DNA from: Streptomyces sp. NBC_01283 | GTDB lineage: Bacteria; Actinomycetota; Actinomycetes; Streptomycetales; Streptomycetaceae | NCBI RefSeq assembly: GCF_041435335.1 | Contig: NZ_CP108430.1 | Location: 3,330,501 to 3,394,500, forward strand | Length of the DNA stretch: 64,000 nucleotides | Reading direction: 5' to 3' | Program-made: the position numbers and the translations under genes | Part shown: one piece after another, positions 34,254 to 43,296 of the stretch | How positions within the stretch are numbered: position 1 is the stretch's first letter | Layout of the letters: each line of letters opens with the position of its first letter | Notes under the pieces: generated by a model | Seen by the model: the letters and a program-made list of their open reading frames with translations, nothing else | Databases searched by the model: none | Told to the model about the DNA's origin: nothing

Positions 34254-35230
34254 AGCTCGTCCTCCTCTTGCTTGAGCACGATCCGCAGATAGAAGGCGGT
34301 CAGGGCCAGCAGGATGACGATGGTGAGCATCGCGATCGCCGCACCCATGCCGAAGTGCTGGTTGCCCATGCCCTCGATGTAGGCGTAGACGGGCAGGATC
34401 TCGGTGAGCCGGTCGGGGCCGCCCTCGTTGAGCGCGAAGACCTGCGCGAACGCCTTGAAGACCCAGATGATCTCCAGGAACGTCGTCGCGTAGAGGAAGG
34501 GCTTCAGATACGGCAGCGTGACGTTCGTGAACCGCTTCCACGCGCCGGCGCCGTCCAGCGACGCGGCTTCGTAGAGCTCCTTGGGGATCGTCGTCGTGGC
34601 GGCGTAGAGGTTGATCGCCACGAAGGGGATCGACTGCCAGACGATCAGGACGAGGACCACGAAGAACGTGGAGTACTGGCTGCCCATCCAGTCGTAGTCG
34701 GCCATCGAGTGCCAGCCGGCCTTGTCCAGGACCCAGTTGACGACACCGAAGCGTGTCGCGAACAGCCACTGGTAGACCGTCGTCGACGCGATGATCGGCA
34801 TGGCCCAGGCGAGCACGAGGCCGACCAGGAGGAGCGTCCGCATCCGCCTGCCGAGCCGTGCGAGCAGCAGGCCCACCAGCGTGCCGAGCAGCATGATCAG
34901 TACGACGTTGACCGCGGTGAACGTGATCGAGCGGCCTGTGACCCGCCAGAAGTCCTCGCCGCTGAGGACCTCCTTGTAGTTGTCGATCCCGTTCCACTCC
35001 GTGAGGTGGAGGATGAACTGCCTCATGTTGAGGTTCTGGAACGACAGGATCCCGTTGTTGACCAGCGGCCAGCCGAGGAACACCAGGGTGACCGCGACCG
35101 CGGGAAGCAGTAGCAGGTAGGGCCCAAGCGACCGGGCCCGTGTGCGGGGCTCGCCCGGATCCTTCGGCCTACTGTCCGATTTCAGATCCTCCGTCGGGCC
35201 GGAGGGCGGCCGTTCGGTCTGCACGGTCAT
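34250..35230 (-). CDS. dasB: N,N'-diacetylchitobiose ABC transporter permease DasB
   Basis: Permease of 326 residues, MalF type: a cytoplasmic head (MTVQTERPPSGPTEDLK...), six helices and an EAA loop (ELYEAASLDGAGAWKRFTNV). The start is uncertain between ATG 35230 and upstream ATGs at 35239/35254; 35230 has the best spaced purine-rich site. Partner of DasC; downstream of dasA after a stem-loop that can trim expression relative to the binding protein. Confidence 0.93.
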   Translation of the reverse strand: MTVQTERPPSGPTEDLKSDSRPKDPGEPRTRARSLGPYLLLLPAVAVTLVFLGWPLVNNGILSFQNLNMRQFILHLTEWNGIDNYKEVLSGEDFWRVTGRSITFTAVNVVLIMLLGTLVGLLLARLGRRMRTLLLVGLVLAWAMPIIASTTVYQWLFATRFGVVNWVLDKAGWHSMADYDWMGSQYSTFFVVLVLIVWQSIPFVAINLYAATTTIPKELYEAASLDGAGAWKRFTNVTLPYLKPFLYATTFLEIIWVFKAFAQVFALNEGGPDRLTEILPVYAYIEGMGNQHFGMGAAIAMLTIVILLALTAFYLRIVLKQEEDEL

Positions 35231-35283
35231 GCTTGCCATCTCTTTCGTGGGCATCGCGGAACGCAGCGCTGAGCCGGGGCAGC

Positions 35284-35313
35284 GGGCCCGGGGGCGGATG
35301 ACACCCCGGGCCC
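35284..35313 (-). terminator. Intercistronic stem-loop between dasA and dasB
   Basis: 10-bp perfect GC stem (35284-35293 with 35304-35313), 10-base loop. Such structures between binding-protein and permease genes partially terminate or protect mRNA so that DasA is made in excess. Confidence 0.7.
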
Positions 35314-35337
35314 GAAGTCCCCGGCGAAAGCGCGTCC

Positions 35338-36612
35338 TTACTGCTTCTGCGACAGGCGCTTGTTGAGCTCGCCCTCGACCTGCTTGGCGGCGTCGGCGTT
35401 CGACTTACCGTTCAGCACCGCGGTCATGTAGTTCTTGATCGGGTTCGGCGGGTTCTCCACCGCGGCCCACTCCGGGATCAGCGGGGTCGTGCCGCCGCCG
35501 GAGGTGGCGGGGGCCATGGCCTCGGCGGCCGGGTTGCCCTTGAGCTGGGCCTCCAGGGCCTGCTTGTTCGGGATGACGCCGCCTTCCTTGGCGAGCGAAC
35601 CCTCGAACTTGTCGTTCAGCGCGATCTTCAGGAACTCCTTGGCGAGCTCCTGCTTCTTGCTGGTCGCGGCGACGGCGAGGTTCGAGCCGCCGAGGAAGAC
35701 ACCCTCGGGCTTGGCGGCGGTGGCGCCGGGGATCGTGAAGTAGCCGATGTCCTTCTCGATCTTCGGGTTGGCCTTGATCGCGGTCGCGGCCTCCCAGCTC
35801 ATGCCGATGAAGGCGCCGGTCTTGCCCTTGGCGAAGACCTCGGCCTGCTGCGGGGTGGCCTCGTCCTTGTTCTTGGGAGCCTTGGAGAGGTCCGCGAACT
35901 GCTTGTACGTCTTCATGGCCTTGGCGACCTTGGGGTCGGACAGGTTGGAGACGTACTTGTCGCCGTCCTTCTTGACCAGCTCGGCGCCCTCACCGATGGT
36001 CAGGCCGACGAAGTGGTACCAGTTCTGGCCCGGCAGGTAGATCGGCTCGGCCTCGGTCTTGGAGCCGATCGTCTTGAGGTCCTTGAGGAACTCGGCGCGG
36101 GTCTTGGGGGTCTCCTTGATGCCGGCGTCGGCCCAGACCTTCTTGTTGTAGATCACGACGCGGTTCAGGACGAACCACGGGGCGGCGTACTGCTTGCCGT
36201 CCACGACCGAGGACTTGTTGATCGACTCGGTCCAGTCGGCGCCGAGCCCTTCCTTGAGGTCACCGAGCTCGGCGAGGCCACCGGTCTTGGCGTACGCCGC
36301 GGTCTGCGTGTTGCCGATCTCGAAGACGTCGGGCGGATTCTCCTCGGAGAGGGCCGTGGTCAGCTTCTGCTGGATGCCGTTCCACTGCTGGACCTCGAGC
36401 TTCAGCTTCGCGCCCGTCTTCTTCTCGAAGGCGGCCTTGACGTCCTTGGTCCAGCCTTCGGGCGTGGAGCCGTCCATCGCCCAGAGCGTCAGGGTCTCCC
36501 CCTTGAAGCCGTCCGCTCCGGCCTTCTTGTCGTCACTGTCGTCGCTGCCACAGGCCGCGATCGAGACCAACATGCCCGCGACACCGATGGCCGCTATGAG
36601 CTTGCGCTTCAC
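35338..36612 (-). CDS. dasA: N,N'-diacetylchitobiose-binding lipoprotein DasA
   Basis: 424-residue solute-binding lipoprotein: signal MKRKLIAAIGVAGMLVSIAAC with lipobox IAAC at Cys21, then a SBP_bac_1 fold (TLWAMDGSTPEGWTKDVKAA at the N-terminus). It captures chitobiose outside the membrane for DasBC-MsiK. In S. coelicolor DasA is needed for normal aerial growth. Its promoter region, shared with dasR, holds two dre sites, so DasR represses it. Confidence 0.95.
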   Translation of the reverse strand: MKRKLIAAIGVAGMLVSIAACGSDDSDDKKAGADGFKGETLTLWAMDGSTPEGWTKDVKAAFEKKTGAKLKLEVQQWNGIQQKLTTALSEENPPDVFEIGNTQTAAYAKTGGLAELGDLKEGLGADWTESINKSSVVDGKQYAAPWFVLNRVVIYNKKVWADAGIKETPKTRAEFLKDLKTIGSKTEAEPIYLPGQNWYHFVGLTIGEGAELVKKDGDKYVSNLSDPKVAKAMKTYKQFADLSKAPKNKDEATPQQAEVFAKGKTGAFIGMSWEAATAIKANPKIEKDIGYFTIPGATAAKPEGVFLGGSNLAVAATSKKQELAKEFLKIALNDKFEGSLAKEGGVIPNKQALEAQLKGNPAAEAMAPATSGGGTTPLIPEWAAVENPPNPIKNYMTAVLNGKSNADAAKQVEGELNKRLSQKQ

Positions 36613-36692
36613 GTCACCCTCCTCAAGGGATGCCAGTCAACCCCCCACCCGCAGCGACCAAATGGACCGAGATCTGCCCGTGGGACTGGAAC

Positions 36693-36716
36693 CTGGTCTT
36701 TAATGGTGTAGACCAG
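36693..36716. promoter_or_regulatory. dre site 1 upstream of dasA
   Basis: Core TGGTGTAGACCA at 36704-36715 (11 of 12 to dre), enclosed in CTGGTCT (36693-36699) paired with AGACCAG (36710-36716). Confidence 0.85.
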
Positions 36717-36727
36717 TACGGGGAGCT

Positions 36728-36739
36728 TGGCCTAGACCT
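36728..36739. promoter_or_regulatory. dre site 2 upstream of dasA
   Basis: TGGCCTAGACCT, 10 of 12 to the dre core, 24 bases from site 1 and on the dasR side. Confidence 0.75.
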
Positions 36740-36898
36740 TTAGGGGTGTCAAGGGTGTATAAGAAGGGCTGTCAGGTCCGTTATCGGACCGACACCTGAG
36801 CGGGCACGGTCTGCTCAGCCCGGTACGTGCCACGATGTGAGCCGCGACAGACGGAGGAGCCGGTGACGGCAGCAGCACAGGAGCCGGGAAGGCAGCGC

Positions 36899-37672
36899 AT
36901 GGGCACCGAGGCAAGCAGTACAGAGACCGACGCGGGCGCGGCCCCGAGCGTCGGCCGCACCGCGCGCGTGCCCAAGTACTACCGCCTGAAGCGGCACTTG
37001 CTCGACATGACGGAGACGTTGCCGCCCGGTACCCCGGTACCGCCGGAGCGCACGCTCGCCGCCGAGTTCGACACCTCGCGCACGACGGTGCGCCAGGCCC
37101 TGCAGGAGCTGGTCGTCGAGGGCCGCCTGGAGCGGATCCAGGGCAAGGGCACCTTCGTGGCCAAGCCGAAGGTCTCCCAGGCGCTCCAACTCACCTCGTA
37201 CACCGAGGACATGAGGGCCCAGGGTCTGGAGCCGACCTCACAGCTCCTGGACATCGGCTACATCACCGCCGACGACACCCTCGCCGGGCTCCTCGACATC
37301 AGTACGGGCGGCCGGGTGCTCAGGATCGAGCGCCTGAGGCTCGCCAACGGCGAGGCGATGGCCATCGAGACGACGCACCTGTCGGCCAAGCGCTTCCCGG
37401 CCCTGCGCCGCTCCCTGGTGAAGTACACCTCGCTCTACACCGCACTCGCCGAGGTGTACGACGTCCATCTCGCGGAGGCCGAGGAGACCATCGAGACCTC
37501 CCTGGCGACCCCGCGCGAGGCGGGCCTGCTCGGCACGGACGTGGGCCTGCCGATGCTGCTCCTGTCGCGGCACTCCCTGGACGGCGGCGGCCAGCCCGTG
37601 GAGTGGGTGCGTTCGGTGTACCGCGGCGACCGCTACAAGTTCGTGGCCCGCCTCAAGCGCCCCACGGAGTGA
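36899..37672 (+). CDS. dasR: GntR/HutC-family global regulator DasR
   Basis: 257-residue repressor. A disordered head is followed by the winged helix ([14 protein letters not shown]..., [20 protein letters not shown]) and a UTRA effector domain ([17 protein letters not shown]..., [13 protein letters not shown]) that binds GlcN-6-P. It links aminosugar supply to development and antibiotics in Streptomyces. ATG 36899 is preceded by GGAAGG; a frame to 36827 lacks a ribosome site and exceeds the known length. Divergent from dasA. Confidence 0.96.
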   Translation: MGTEASSTETDAGAAPSVGRTARVPKYYRLKRHLLDMTETLPPGTPVPPERTLAAEFDTSRTTVRQALQELVVEGRLERIQGKGTFVAKPKVSQALQLTSYTEDMRAQGLEPTSQLLDIGYITADDTLAGLLDISTGGRVLRIERLRLANGEAMAIETTHLSAKRFPALRRSLVKYTSLYTALAEVYDVHLAEAEETIETSLATPREAGLLGTDVGLPMLLLSRHSLDGGGQPVEWVRSVYRGDRYKFVARLKRPTE

Positions 37673-37774
37673 TCCGGCACCCGGCGGCCTGATCCTTTTC
37701 CGGGGGTCTGGCGCCGGGAACCGTGCTGCTCTACGTTCCTCCCGTCATCGCATGATGAACGGGAGGACGACCCG

Positions 37775-39889
37775 GTGCGCACAGCGAACCCCCGATCCAT
37801 CGTCATCTGGTCCCTCGTCGCGCTGGTGGGCGCCGCGGGGTGGACCGTGCTCGCGCTCGCGCGGGACGAGGAGGTGTCGGCGGCCTGGATGGTGGCCGCG
37901 GCCCTCGGCTCGTACGCCATCGCCTATCGCTTCTACTCCAAGTTCATCGTCGAACGCGTCCTGAAGGTCGACAAGAAACGGGCCACCCCGGCCGAGCGCC
38001 TGGACAACGGCATCGACTTCCACCCGACCGACCGCCGCGTCCTGCTCGGACACCACTTCGCGGCGATCGCGGGCGCGGGCCCACTGGTGGGGCCCGTACT
38101 TGCCGCGCAGATGGGGTATCTGCCGGGCACGATCTGGATCATCGTCGGGGTGATCTTCGCGGGTGCCGTGCAGGACATGGTGGTCCTCTTCTTCTCCACC
38201 CGGCGCGACGGCAAGTCGCTCGGCCAGATGGCGCGCGAGGAGATCGGCCCCTTCGGCGGGGCCGCCGCGCTGCTCGCCGCGTTCGCCATCATGATCATCC
38301 TGCTCGGGGTGCTCGCCCTCGTCATCGTCAACGCGCTCGCGGACTCGCCCTGGGGCACCTTCTCCATCGCGATGACCATTCCGATCGCCCTGCTCATGGG
38401 CTTCTACCTGCGGGTCCTGCGGCCGGGGCGGGTCAGCGAGGTCTCCCTCATCGGGATCGCGCTGCTGCTCCTCGCGCTCGTCGCCGGGCGCTGGGTCGCC
38501 GAGTCGTCCCTCGCGGACACCTTCACGCTCGCGCCGTCGACGCTGGTCATCTGGCTGGTGGCGTACGGATTCATCGCCTCGATCCTGCCGGTGTGGATGC
38601 TGCTCGCGCCGCGCGACTACCTCTCCACGTTCATGAAGATCGGCACGATCCTGCTGCTCGCGCTCGGCGTCGTCATCACGCTGCCGACGCTGAAGATGGA
38701 CCCGGTGACCGACTTCGCCTCGCGCGGCGACGGGCCCGTCTTCGCGGGATCGCTCTTCCCGTTCGTCTTCATCACCATCGCCTGCGGGGCCCTGTCCGGC
38801 TTCCACGCGCTGATCTCGTCGGGCACGACCCCGAAGATGATCCAGAAGGAGACGCAGGTCCGGATGATCGGCTACGGCTCCATGCTGATGGAGTCGGCGG
38901 TCGCGGTCATGGCGCTCGTCGCGGCCAGCATCATCGACCCGGGGCTCTACTTCGCGATGAACGCGCCCGCGGGCGTCATCGGGGACAACGTCCAGGCCGC
39001 GAGCCAAGCGGTCGCCGGCTTCGGGTACTCCATCTCCCCCGCCGATCTCGCGCAGGCCGCCAAGAACGTCGAGGAGTCCTCGCTGCTCTCGCGGACCGGT
39101 GGCGCGCCCACCCTCGCGGTCGGCGTCTCCGAGATCTTCTCGAAGGTCACCGGCGGCTCCATGCGGGCCTTCTGGTACCACTTCGCGATCATGTTTGAGG
39201 CGCTGTTCATCCTGACCGCGCTCGACGCGGGAACGCGCGTGGGCCGCTTCATGCTCCAGGACATGCTCGGGAACGTCTACAAGCCCTTCAAGAAGGTCAG
39301 TTGGAAGCCCGGACTCGTCATCACCAGCGCGGTGGTAACAGGTCTGTGGGGTTACTTCCTGTGGGTCGGCGTGCACGAGCCGCTCGGCGGGATCAACCAG
39401 CTCTTCCCGATCTTCGGCATCTCCAACCAGCTCCTCGCCGCGGTCGCCCTCGCCGTCTGCACGACGCTCCTGGTGAAGTCCGGGCGTCTCAAGTGGGCCT
39501 GGATCACCGGGATTCCGCTCGCCTGGGACGCCACGGTGACGCTCACCGCGAGCTGGCAGAAGGTGTTCTCCAGCGACCCGCGCGTGGGCTTCTTCCAGCA
39601 GCGCGCCAACTACCAGGACGCCATCGACGCGGGCAAGATCCTGCCGCCCGCCAAGACCATGGACGACATGCATACCGTTGTCACCAACTCCACCGTGGAC
39701 GGCGTCCTTTCGGCCGTGCTCGCGCTGCTCATCGTCATCGTGATCGCGGACGCCGCCCGGATCTGCGTGAAGCACGTCCGCAACCCGCAGTCGACGCCGC
39801 TGAGCGAGGCCGAGTACGTGGAGTCCGGACTGACCGCTCCGGCCGGGCTCATCCCGACCCAGGAGGAGAAGGCGGAGCTCACGAAATGA
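37775..39889 (+). CDS. cstA: Carbon starvation protein CstA (peptide/pyruvate transporter family)
   Basis: Membrane protein of 704 residues with about 16-18 helices. Family signatures: NGIDFHPTDRRVLLGHHFAA, GAGPLVGPVLAAQMGYLPGT and GISNQLLAAVALAV. CstA-type proteins take up peptides or pyruvate under carbon limitation. GTG 37775 has GGGAGGA upstream. The stop overlaps the ybdD start (ATGA), the typical cstA-ybdD pair. Confidence 0.94.
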   Translation: MRTANPRSIVIWSLVALVGAAGWTVLALARDEEVSAAWMVAAALGSYAIAYRFYSKFIVERVLKVDKKRATPAERLDNGIDFHPTDRRVLLGHHFAAIAGAGPLVGPVLAAQMGYLPGTIWIIVGVIFAGAVQDMVVLFFSTRRDGKSLGQMAREEIGPFGGAAALLAAFAIMIILLGVLALVIVNALADSPWGTFSIAMTIPIALLMGFYLRVLRPGRVSEVSLIGIALLLLALVAGRWVAESSLADTFTLAPSTLVIWLVAYGFIASILPVWMLLAPRDYLSTFMKIGTILLLALGVVITLPTLKMDPVTDFASRGDGPVFAGSLFPFVFITIACGALSGFHALISSGTTPKMIQKETQVRMIGYGSMLMESAVAVMALVAASIIDPGLYFAMNAPAGVIGDNVQAASQAVAGFGYSISPADLAQAAKNVEESSLLSRTGGAPTLAVGVSEIFSKVTGGSMRAFWYHFAIMFEALFILTALDAGTRVGRFMLQDMLGNVYKPFKKVSWKPGLVITSAVVTGLWGYFLWVGVHEPLGGINQLFPIFGISNQLLAAVALAVCTTLLVKSGRLKWAWITGIPLAWDATVTLTASWQKVFSSDPRVGFFQQRANYQDAIDAGKILPPAKTMDDMHTVVTNSTVDGVLSAVLALLIVIVIADAARICVKHVRNPQSTPLSEAEYVESGLTAPAGLIPTQEEKAELTK

Positions 39890-40083
39890 CCTGGGTGCTG
39901 CGGGGGCTGCGCTGGGTCCGTTGGTACGCGCGGGAGTTGACCGACGAGTCCGCGTACGACCGGTATGTGGAGCACGCGCACAAGACGCATCCGGGGGCAT
40001 CCGTGCCCTCCCGGAGGGAGTTCGAGCGAATGCGGACGGACCGGCAGGAGTCAGACCCGCGGCAGGGGTTCCGCTGCTGCTGA
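39886..40083 (+). CDS. YbdD/YjiX-family small protein
   Basis: 65 residues, MTWVLRGLRWVRWYARELTD onward, with DRYVEHAHKTHPGASVPSRREF and the C-terminal FRCC. This small basic family accompanies CstA-type transporters and is needed for pyruvate uptake in E. coli. Starts four bases inside the cstA stop; ended by a hairpin. It is too short for most gene finders. Confidence 0.9.
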   Translation: MTWVLRGLRWVRWYARELTDESAYDRYVEHAHKTHPGASVPSRREFERMRTDRQESDPRQGFRCC

Positions 40084-40107
40084 GCAGGCGCGTTGACCCA
40101 TCCGGCA

Positions 40108-40128
40108 CCCGTCCGGTATCCGGACGGG
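40108..40128 (+). terminator. Terminator after cstA-ybdD
   Basis: 9-bp perfect stem (40108-40116 with 40120-40128), 3-base loop. Confidence 0.7.
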
Positions 40129-40204
40129 GGTTCCATAGATCAATCCTCTCGCTTAGATTTCCCGCACGTTAAAGGTGGGATAAGCGAGGGAGCGGAGCCG
40201 CGAA

Positions 40205-40474
40205 GTGTCAGATGCGCCTGAAGTGAGCAGACCGGTGGTCACGCCGGTCCGCGTGGTCATTGCCCTCTGTCTCGTCGCGCCGTTCGTGGCGATGCTCTGG
40301 GTGAGCTCCTACGCGAAGGTCGACCCGACCTTCATCGGCATCCCGTTCTTCTACTGGTACCAGATGCTGTGGGTCCTCATCTCCACCGCGCTGACGATGA
40401 TCGCCTACAAGCTGTGGCAGCGTGACCAGCGCGCCCGCAAGGCCGAGCAGGCCCAGGGGGGTGCGACCCGATGA
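40205..40474 (+). CDS. DUF3311 small membrane protein
   Basis: 89-residue protein with two membrane helices (VVIALCLVAPFVAMLWVSSYA and FFYWYQMLWVLISTALTMIA), the DUF3311 pattern. Such proteins are invariably found before SSS-family solute symporters as an accessory subunit. GTG start 40205; the stop overlaps the next start (ATGA). Confidence 0.9.
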   Translation: MSDAPEVSRPVVTPVRVVIALCLVAPFVAMLWVSSYAKVDPTFIGIPFFYWYQMLWVLISTALTMIAYKLWQRDQRARKAEQAQGGATR

Positions 40475-42120
40475 ACGTGCTCGCAGCGGACACGGGCGGC
40501 GTCAACGGCATCGCCCTCGCCGTCTTCATCTTCTTCTTCGCCGCCGTCACCGCGATGGGCTTCCTGGCCGCGCGCTGGCGCAAGGCCGAGACCGAGAGCC
40601 TGGACGAATGGGGCCTGGGCGGCCGCTCGTTCGGCACCTGGGTCACGTGGTTCCTGCTCGGCGGCGACCTGTACACGGCGTACACCTTCGTGGCCGTCCC
40701 GGCGGCGATCTACGCGGCGGGCGCGGCCGGCTTCTTCGCGGTGCCGTACACGATCCTCGTCTACCCGCTGATCTTCACCTTCCTGCCGCGTCTGTGGTCC
40801 GTCTCGCACAAGCACGGATACGTGACCACGTCCGACTTCGTGCGCGGGCGCTTCGGCTCGAAGGGGCTCTCGCTGGCCGTCGCGGTCACCGGCATCCTCG
40901 CCACGATGCCGTACATCGCGCTCCAGCTGGTCGGCATCCAGGCCGTGCTCGACGTCATGGGCGTCGGCGGCGGTCCGGACACCAACTGGTTCATCAAGGA
41001 CCTGCCGCTCCTGATCGCGTTCGCGGTGCTCGCCGCGTACACGTACTCGTCCGGTCTGCGCGCTCCCGCGCTGATCGCGTTCGTGAAGGACGGTCTGATC
41101 TATCTGGTCATCGCCGTCGCGATCATCTACATCCCGATCAAGCTCGGCGGGTTCGACGAGATCTTCCGGGCGGCGAGCGACAAGTTCTCGGCGACGAACG
41201 AGGCGGCGGGCAAGCCCGTCGCGGGCCTCGCGCCGGGCGAGGCCGGGCAGTGGACGTACGCCACGCTCGCGCTCGGCTCCGCGCTCGCGCTGTTCATGTA
41301 TCCCCACTCGATCACGGCGACGCTCTCCTCCAAGAGCCGCGACGTGATCCGCCGCAACACCACGATCCTGCCGCTCTATTCGCTGATGCTGGGCCTGCTC
41401 GCGCTGCTCGGCTTCATGGCGATCGCGGCCGGGGTGAAGGTGGAGAACGGGCAGCTGGCGATTCCGCAGCTGTTCGAGAACATGTTCCCCGACTGGTTCA
41501 CGGGCGTCGCGTTCGCGGCGATCGGCATCGGCGCGCTCGTGCCGGCGGCCATCATGTCGATCGCGGCCGCGAATCTCTTCACGAGGAACATCTACAAGGA
41601 CTTCCTCAAGCCGGACGCGACTCCGCAGCAGGAGATGAAGATCTCCAAGCTGGTCTCGCTCCTGGTGAAGGTCGGCGCGCTCGCCTTCGTCCTCACCATG
41701 GACAAGACGGTCGCGATCAACTTCCAGCTCCTGGGCGGCATCTGGATCCTGCAGACGATGCCCGCGCTGGTCGGCGGCCTGTTCACGCGGTGGTTCCACC
41801 GCTGGGCGCTGCTCGCCGGCTGGGCGATCGGCATGATCTACGGAACGGTCGCCGCGTACGGTGTCGCGTCACCGACGCAGAAGCACTTCGGCGGCTCGTC
41901 CGACGAGATCCCCGGCATCGGCGAGATCGGCTACATCGGCCTCACGGCGTTCGTCCTGAACGTGGTGGTCACCGTGGTCATGACCTTCGTCCTGCGCGCC
42001 ATGAAGGCCCCTGACGGCATCGACGAGACGTCTCCCGGGGACTACACGGCGGACGCGGGCGACCCGGGTGTCGTGGAGGAGCTGCCGCCGGCCACGGCGG
42101 GAGCGCCGGGCGGGCACTGA
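40471..42120 (+). CDS. Sodium:solute symporter (SSS family, MctC-like)
   Basis: 549-residue symporter with about 13 helices: VTWFLLGGDLYTAYTFVAVP, YVTTSDFVRGRFGSKGLSLA, MYPHSITATLSSKSRDVIRR. MctC-type members import short-chain monocarboxylates (acetate, propionate, pyruvate) with Na+. Paired with the DUF3311 protein. Its place after cstA suggests a carbon-scavenging pair. Followed by a GC-rich hairpin. Confidence 0.9.
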   Translation: MNVLAADTGGVNGIALAVFIFFFAAVTAMGFLAARWRKAETESLDEWGLGGRSFGTWVTWFLLGGDLYTAYTFVAVPAAIYAAGAAGFFAVPYTILVYPLIFTFLPRLWSVSHKHGYVTTSDFVRGRFGSKGLSLAVAVTGILATMPYIALQLVGIQAVLDVMGVGGGPDTNWFIKDLPLLIAFAVLAAYTYSSGLRAPALIAFVKDGLIYLVIAVAIIYIPIKLGGFDEIFRAASDKFSATNEAAGKPVAGLAPGEAGQWTYATLALGSALALFMYPHSITATLSSKSRDVIRRNTTILPLYSLMLGLLALLGFMAIAAGVKVENGQLAIPQLFENMFPDWFTGVAFAAIGIGALVPAAIMSIAAANLFTRNIYKDFLKPDATPQQEMKISKLVSLLVKVGALAFVLTMDKTVAINFQLLGGIWILQTMPALVGGLFTRWFHRWALLAGWAIGMIYGTVAAYGVASPTQKHFGGSSDEIPGIGEIGYIGLTAFVLNVVVTVVMTFVLRAMKAPDGIDETSPGDYTADAGDPGVVEELPPATAGAPGGH

Positions 42121-42142
42121 GGTTCCTCGTACGTGTGTGACA

Positions 42143-42170
42143 CGGGCCGCCGGAGCAATCCGGCGGCCCG
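42143..42170. terminator. Terminator after the symporter
   Basis: 12-bp perfect stem (42143-42154 with 42159-42170) with a GCAA tetraloop. Confidence 0.88.
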
Positions 42171-42187
42171 TTGCCGTGCGTGCGCCC

Positions 42188-42925
42188 TCATGGGGCCTTG
42201 TAGAGCTCCGTCCGGACCCGTGCCGCGGCCTTGGCCGCCGAGGAGATCGCCAGATCCTTGTGGGGGCCCGCGTCCACGAGCACGAGCACGCCGCCGACCC
42301 GCACCTCGACCTTGTAGTACGGGGTTTCGCCGTCGTGTTCGTCGTCGCCCTCGGTCCTCGTGGTCTCCAGGATCGCCTCGTCGCCGAGACCGGGCAGCTT
42401 CTCGGCCGTGTGGTGCTCCACCACCGGGGCCGCGTCGGTGTCGACGGTGACACTGGGGCACGCCTGGTGGAGCTGCCGGCGCAGTTCGACGTGACGCCCT
42501 GCCCGCCCGGCCCGCATCGAGACCAGACTCTGGGAGACGACGGGGTCGCCCTCGTCGGCCATCGCCCCGGGGAAGGGGCGGATGGTGTGGCCGGCACTGG
42601 CTCCGCGCAGGGAGAACAGTTCCCTGCTCGCCTTCGCGCCGGGAGCACAGGTGCCCCAGTCACCGCCTCCGTAATGCTGGTTGTAGAGCCCCGTGGTGGC
42701 GTTGAGCGTGTCGGCCCGCACCCCGACCGCCTTCGCGGGCAGCAGGGCGGCCTTCAGCTCGGCGTCCGTGAAGAGCTTGCGGGGGTCGGCTTCGCCGTCG
42801 ACACCGGCGGCCGTGGTCGGCTTCGGGGTCCGTGTGTGCTCCGCCGTCGTCGCCCGACCGCCGTCCCCGCACCCGGTGAGCGCCAGCAGCAGTACGGCCG
42901 CACAACCCGCACCCAGCCCTCGCAC
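42188..42925 (-). CDS. Secreted lipoprotein, hypothetical
   Basis: 245 residues beginning MRGLGAGCAAVLLLALTGCG, a lipoprotein signal with lipobox LTGC at Cys19. The mature part has segments DPRKLFTDAELKAALLPA and CPSVTVDTDAAPVVEHHTAEKLPGLGDEAI resembling DUF3558/sensor-domain lipoproteins of actinobacteria. Function unknown. It is divergent from the nrd operon, whose leader begins just upstream. Confidence 0.8.
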   Translation of the reverse strand: MRGLGAGCAAVLLLALTGCGDGGRATTAEHTRTPKPTTAAGVDGEADPRKLFTDAELKAALLPAKAVGVRADTLNATTGLYNQHYGGGDWGTCAPGAKASRELFSLRGASAGHTIRPFPGAMADEGDPVVSQSLVSMRAGRAGRHVELRRQLHQACPSVTVDTDAAPVVEHHTAEKLPGLGDEAILETTRTEGDDEHDGETPYYKVEVRVGGVLVLVDAGPHKDLAISSAAKAAARVRTELYKAP

Positions 42926-42992
42926 GGCACCGCCCCCTGTTCGGCCTTCAGTTCGGCCGCCACCCTAGAGGACCGGAGGGGACAGCCGCTCC

Positions 42993-43039
42993 GACACAAG
43001 ATGTGGGGCTGCCGCCCAGGGCCAGCACAAGATGTATGC
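42993..43039 (+). promoter_or_regulatory. Two NrdR boxes of the nrdABS operon
   Basis: Two copies of ACAAGATGT (42996-43004 and 43027-43035) with flanking symmetry (box 1 GACACAAGATGTGGGG at 42993-43008, box 2 AGCACAAGATGTATGC at 43024-43039), 31 bases apart, three helical turns, the usual NrdR spacing. The second overlaps a possible -10, so NrdR would repress. Confidence 0.75.
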
Positions 43040-43046
43040 TCGTGCT

Positions 43047-43149
43047 CGCTGTCGCCGCAGGGGAATCCGGTGCAAGTCCGGAACTGTCCCGCAACGGTGT
43101 ACGAGTACGCATTTGTCGTGCTCTCAAGTCCGAAGACCTGTCGGCAGCG
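43047..43149 (+). ncRNA. Cobalamin riboswitch in the nrdA leader
   Basis: Contains the conserved core GGGAATCCGGTGCAAGTCCG, ACTGTCCCGCAACGG and the B12-box-like AGTCCGAAGACCTGTCGGCA; the 7-bp P1 stem pairs 43047-43053 with 43143-43149. The expression platform (43150-43296) lies before GTG 43297. In S. coelicolor this element represses the class Ia RNR operon when B12 is available, so the B12-dependent class II enzyme takes over. Confidence 0.93.
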
Positions 43150-43296
43150 CGCCCGTTCCGACCGGTCCGGGTGCCAACGTCGTCCGGGCCTCGTGGAATG
43201 GGCTGGTGGACGCGGAGCGCAGCCCTGCCCAGGGGCGGGCGCCCGTGTGTCACTCATCCCTCCGCGGGCCCAGAGCCGAGCGAGGGAGTGCTCCAC

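Noticed and set aside
43003..43296. Upstream extension of nrdA
   Set aside because: This DNA is the NrdR box and cobalamin riboswitch; GTG 43297 has the ribosome site.
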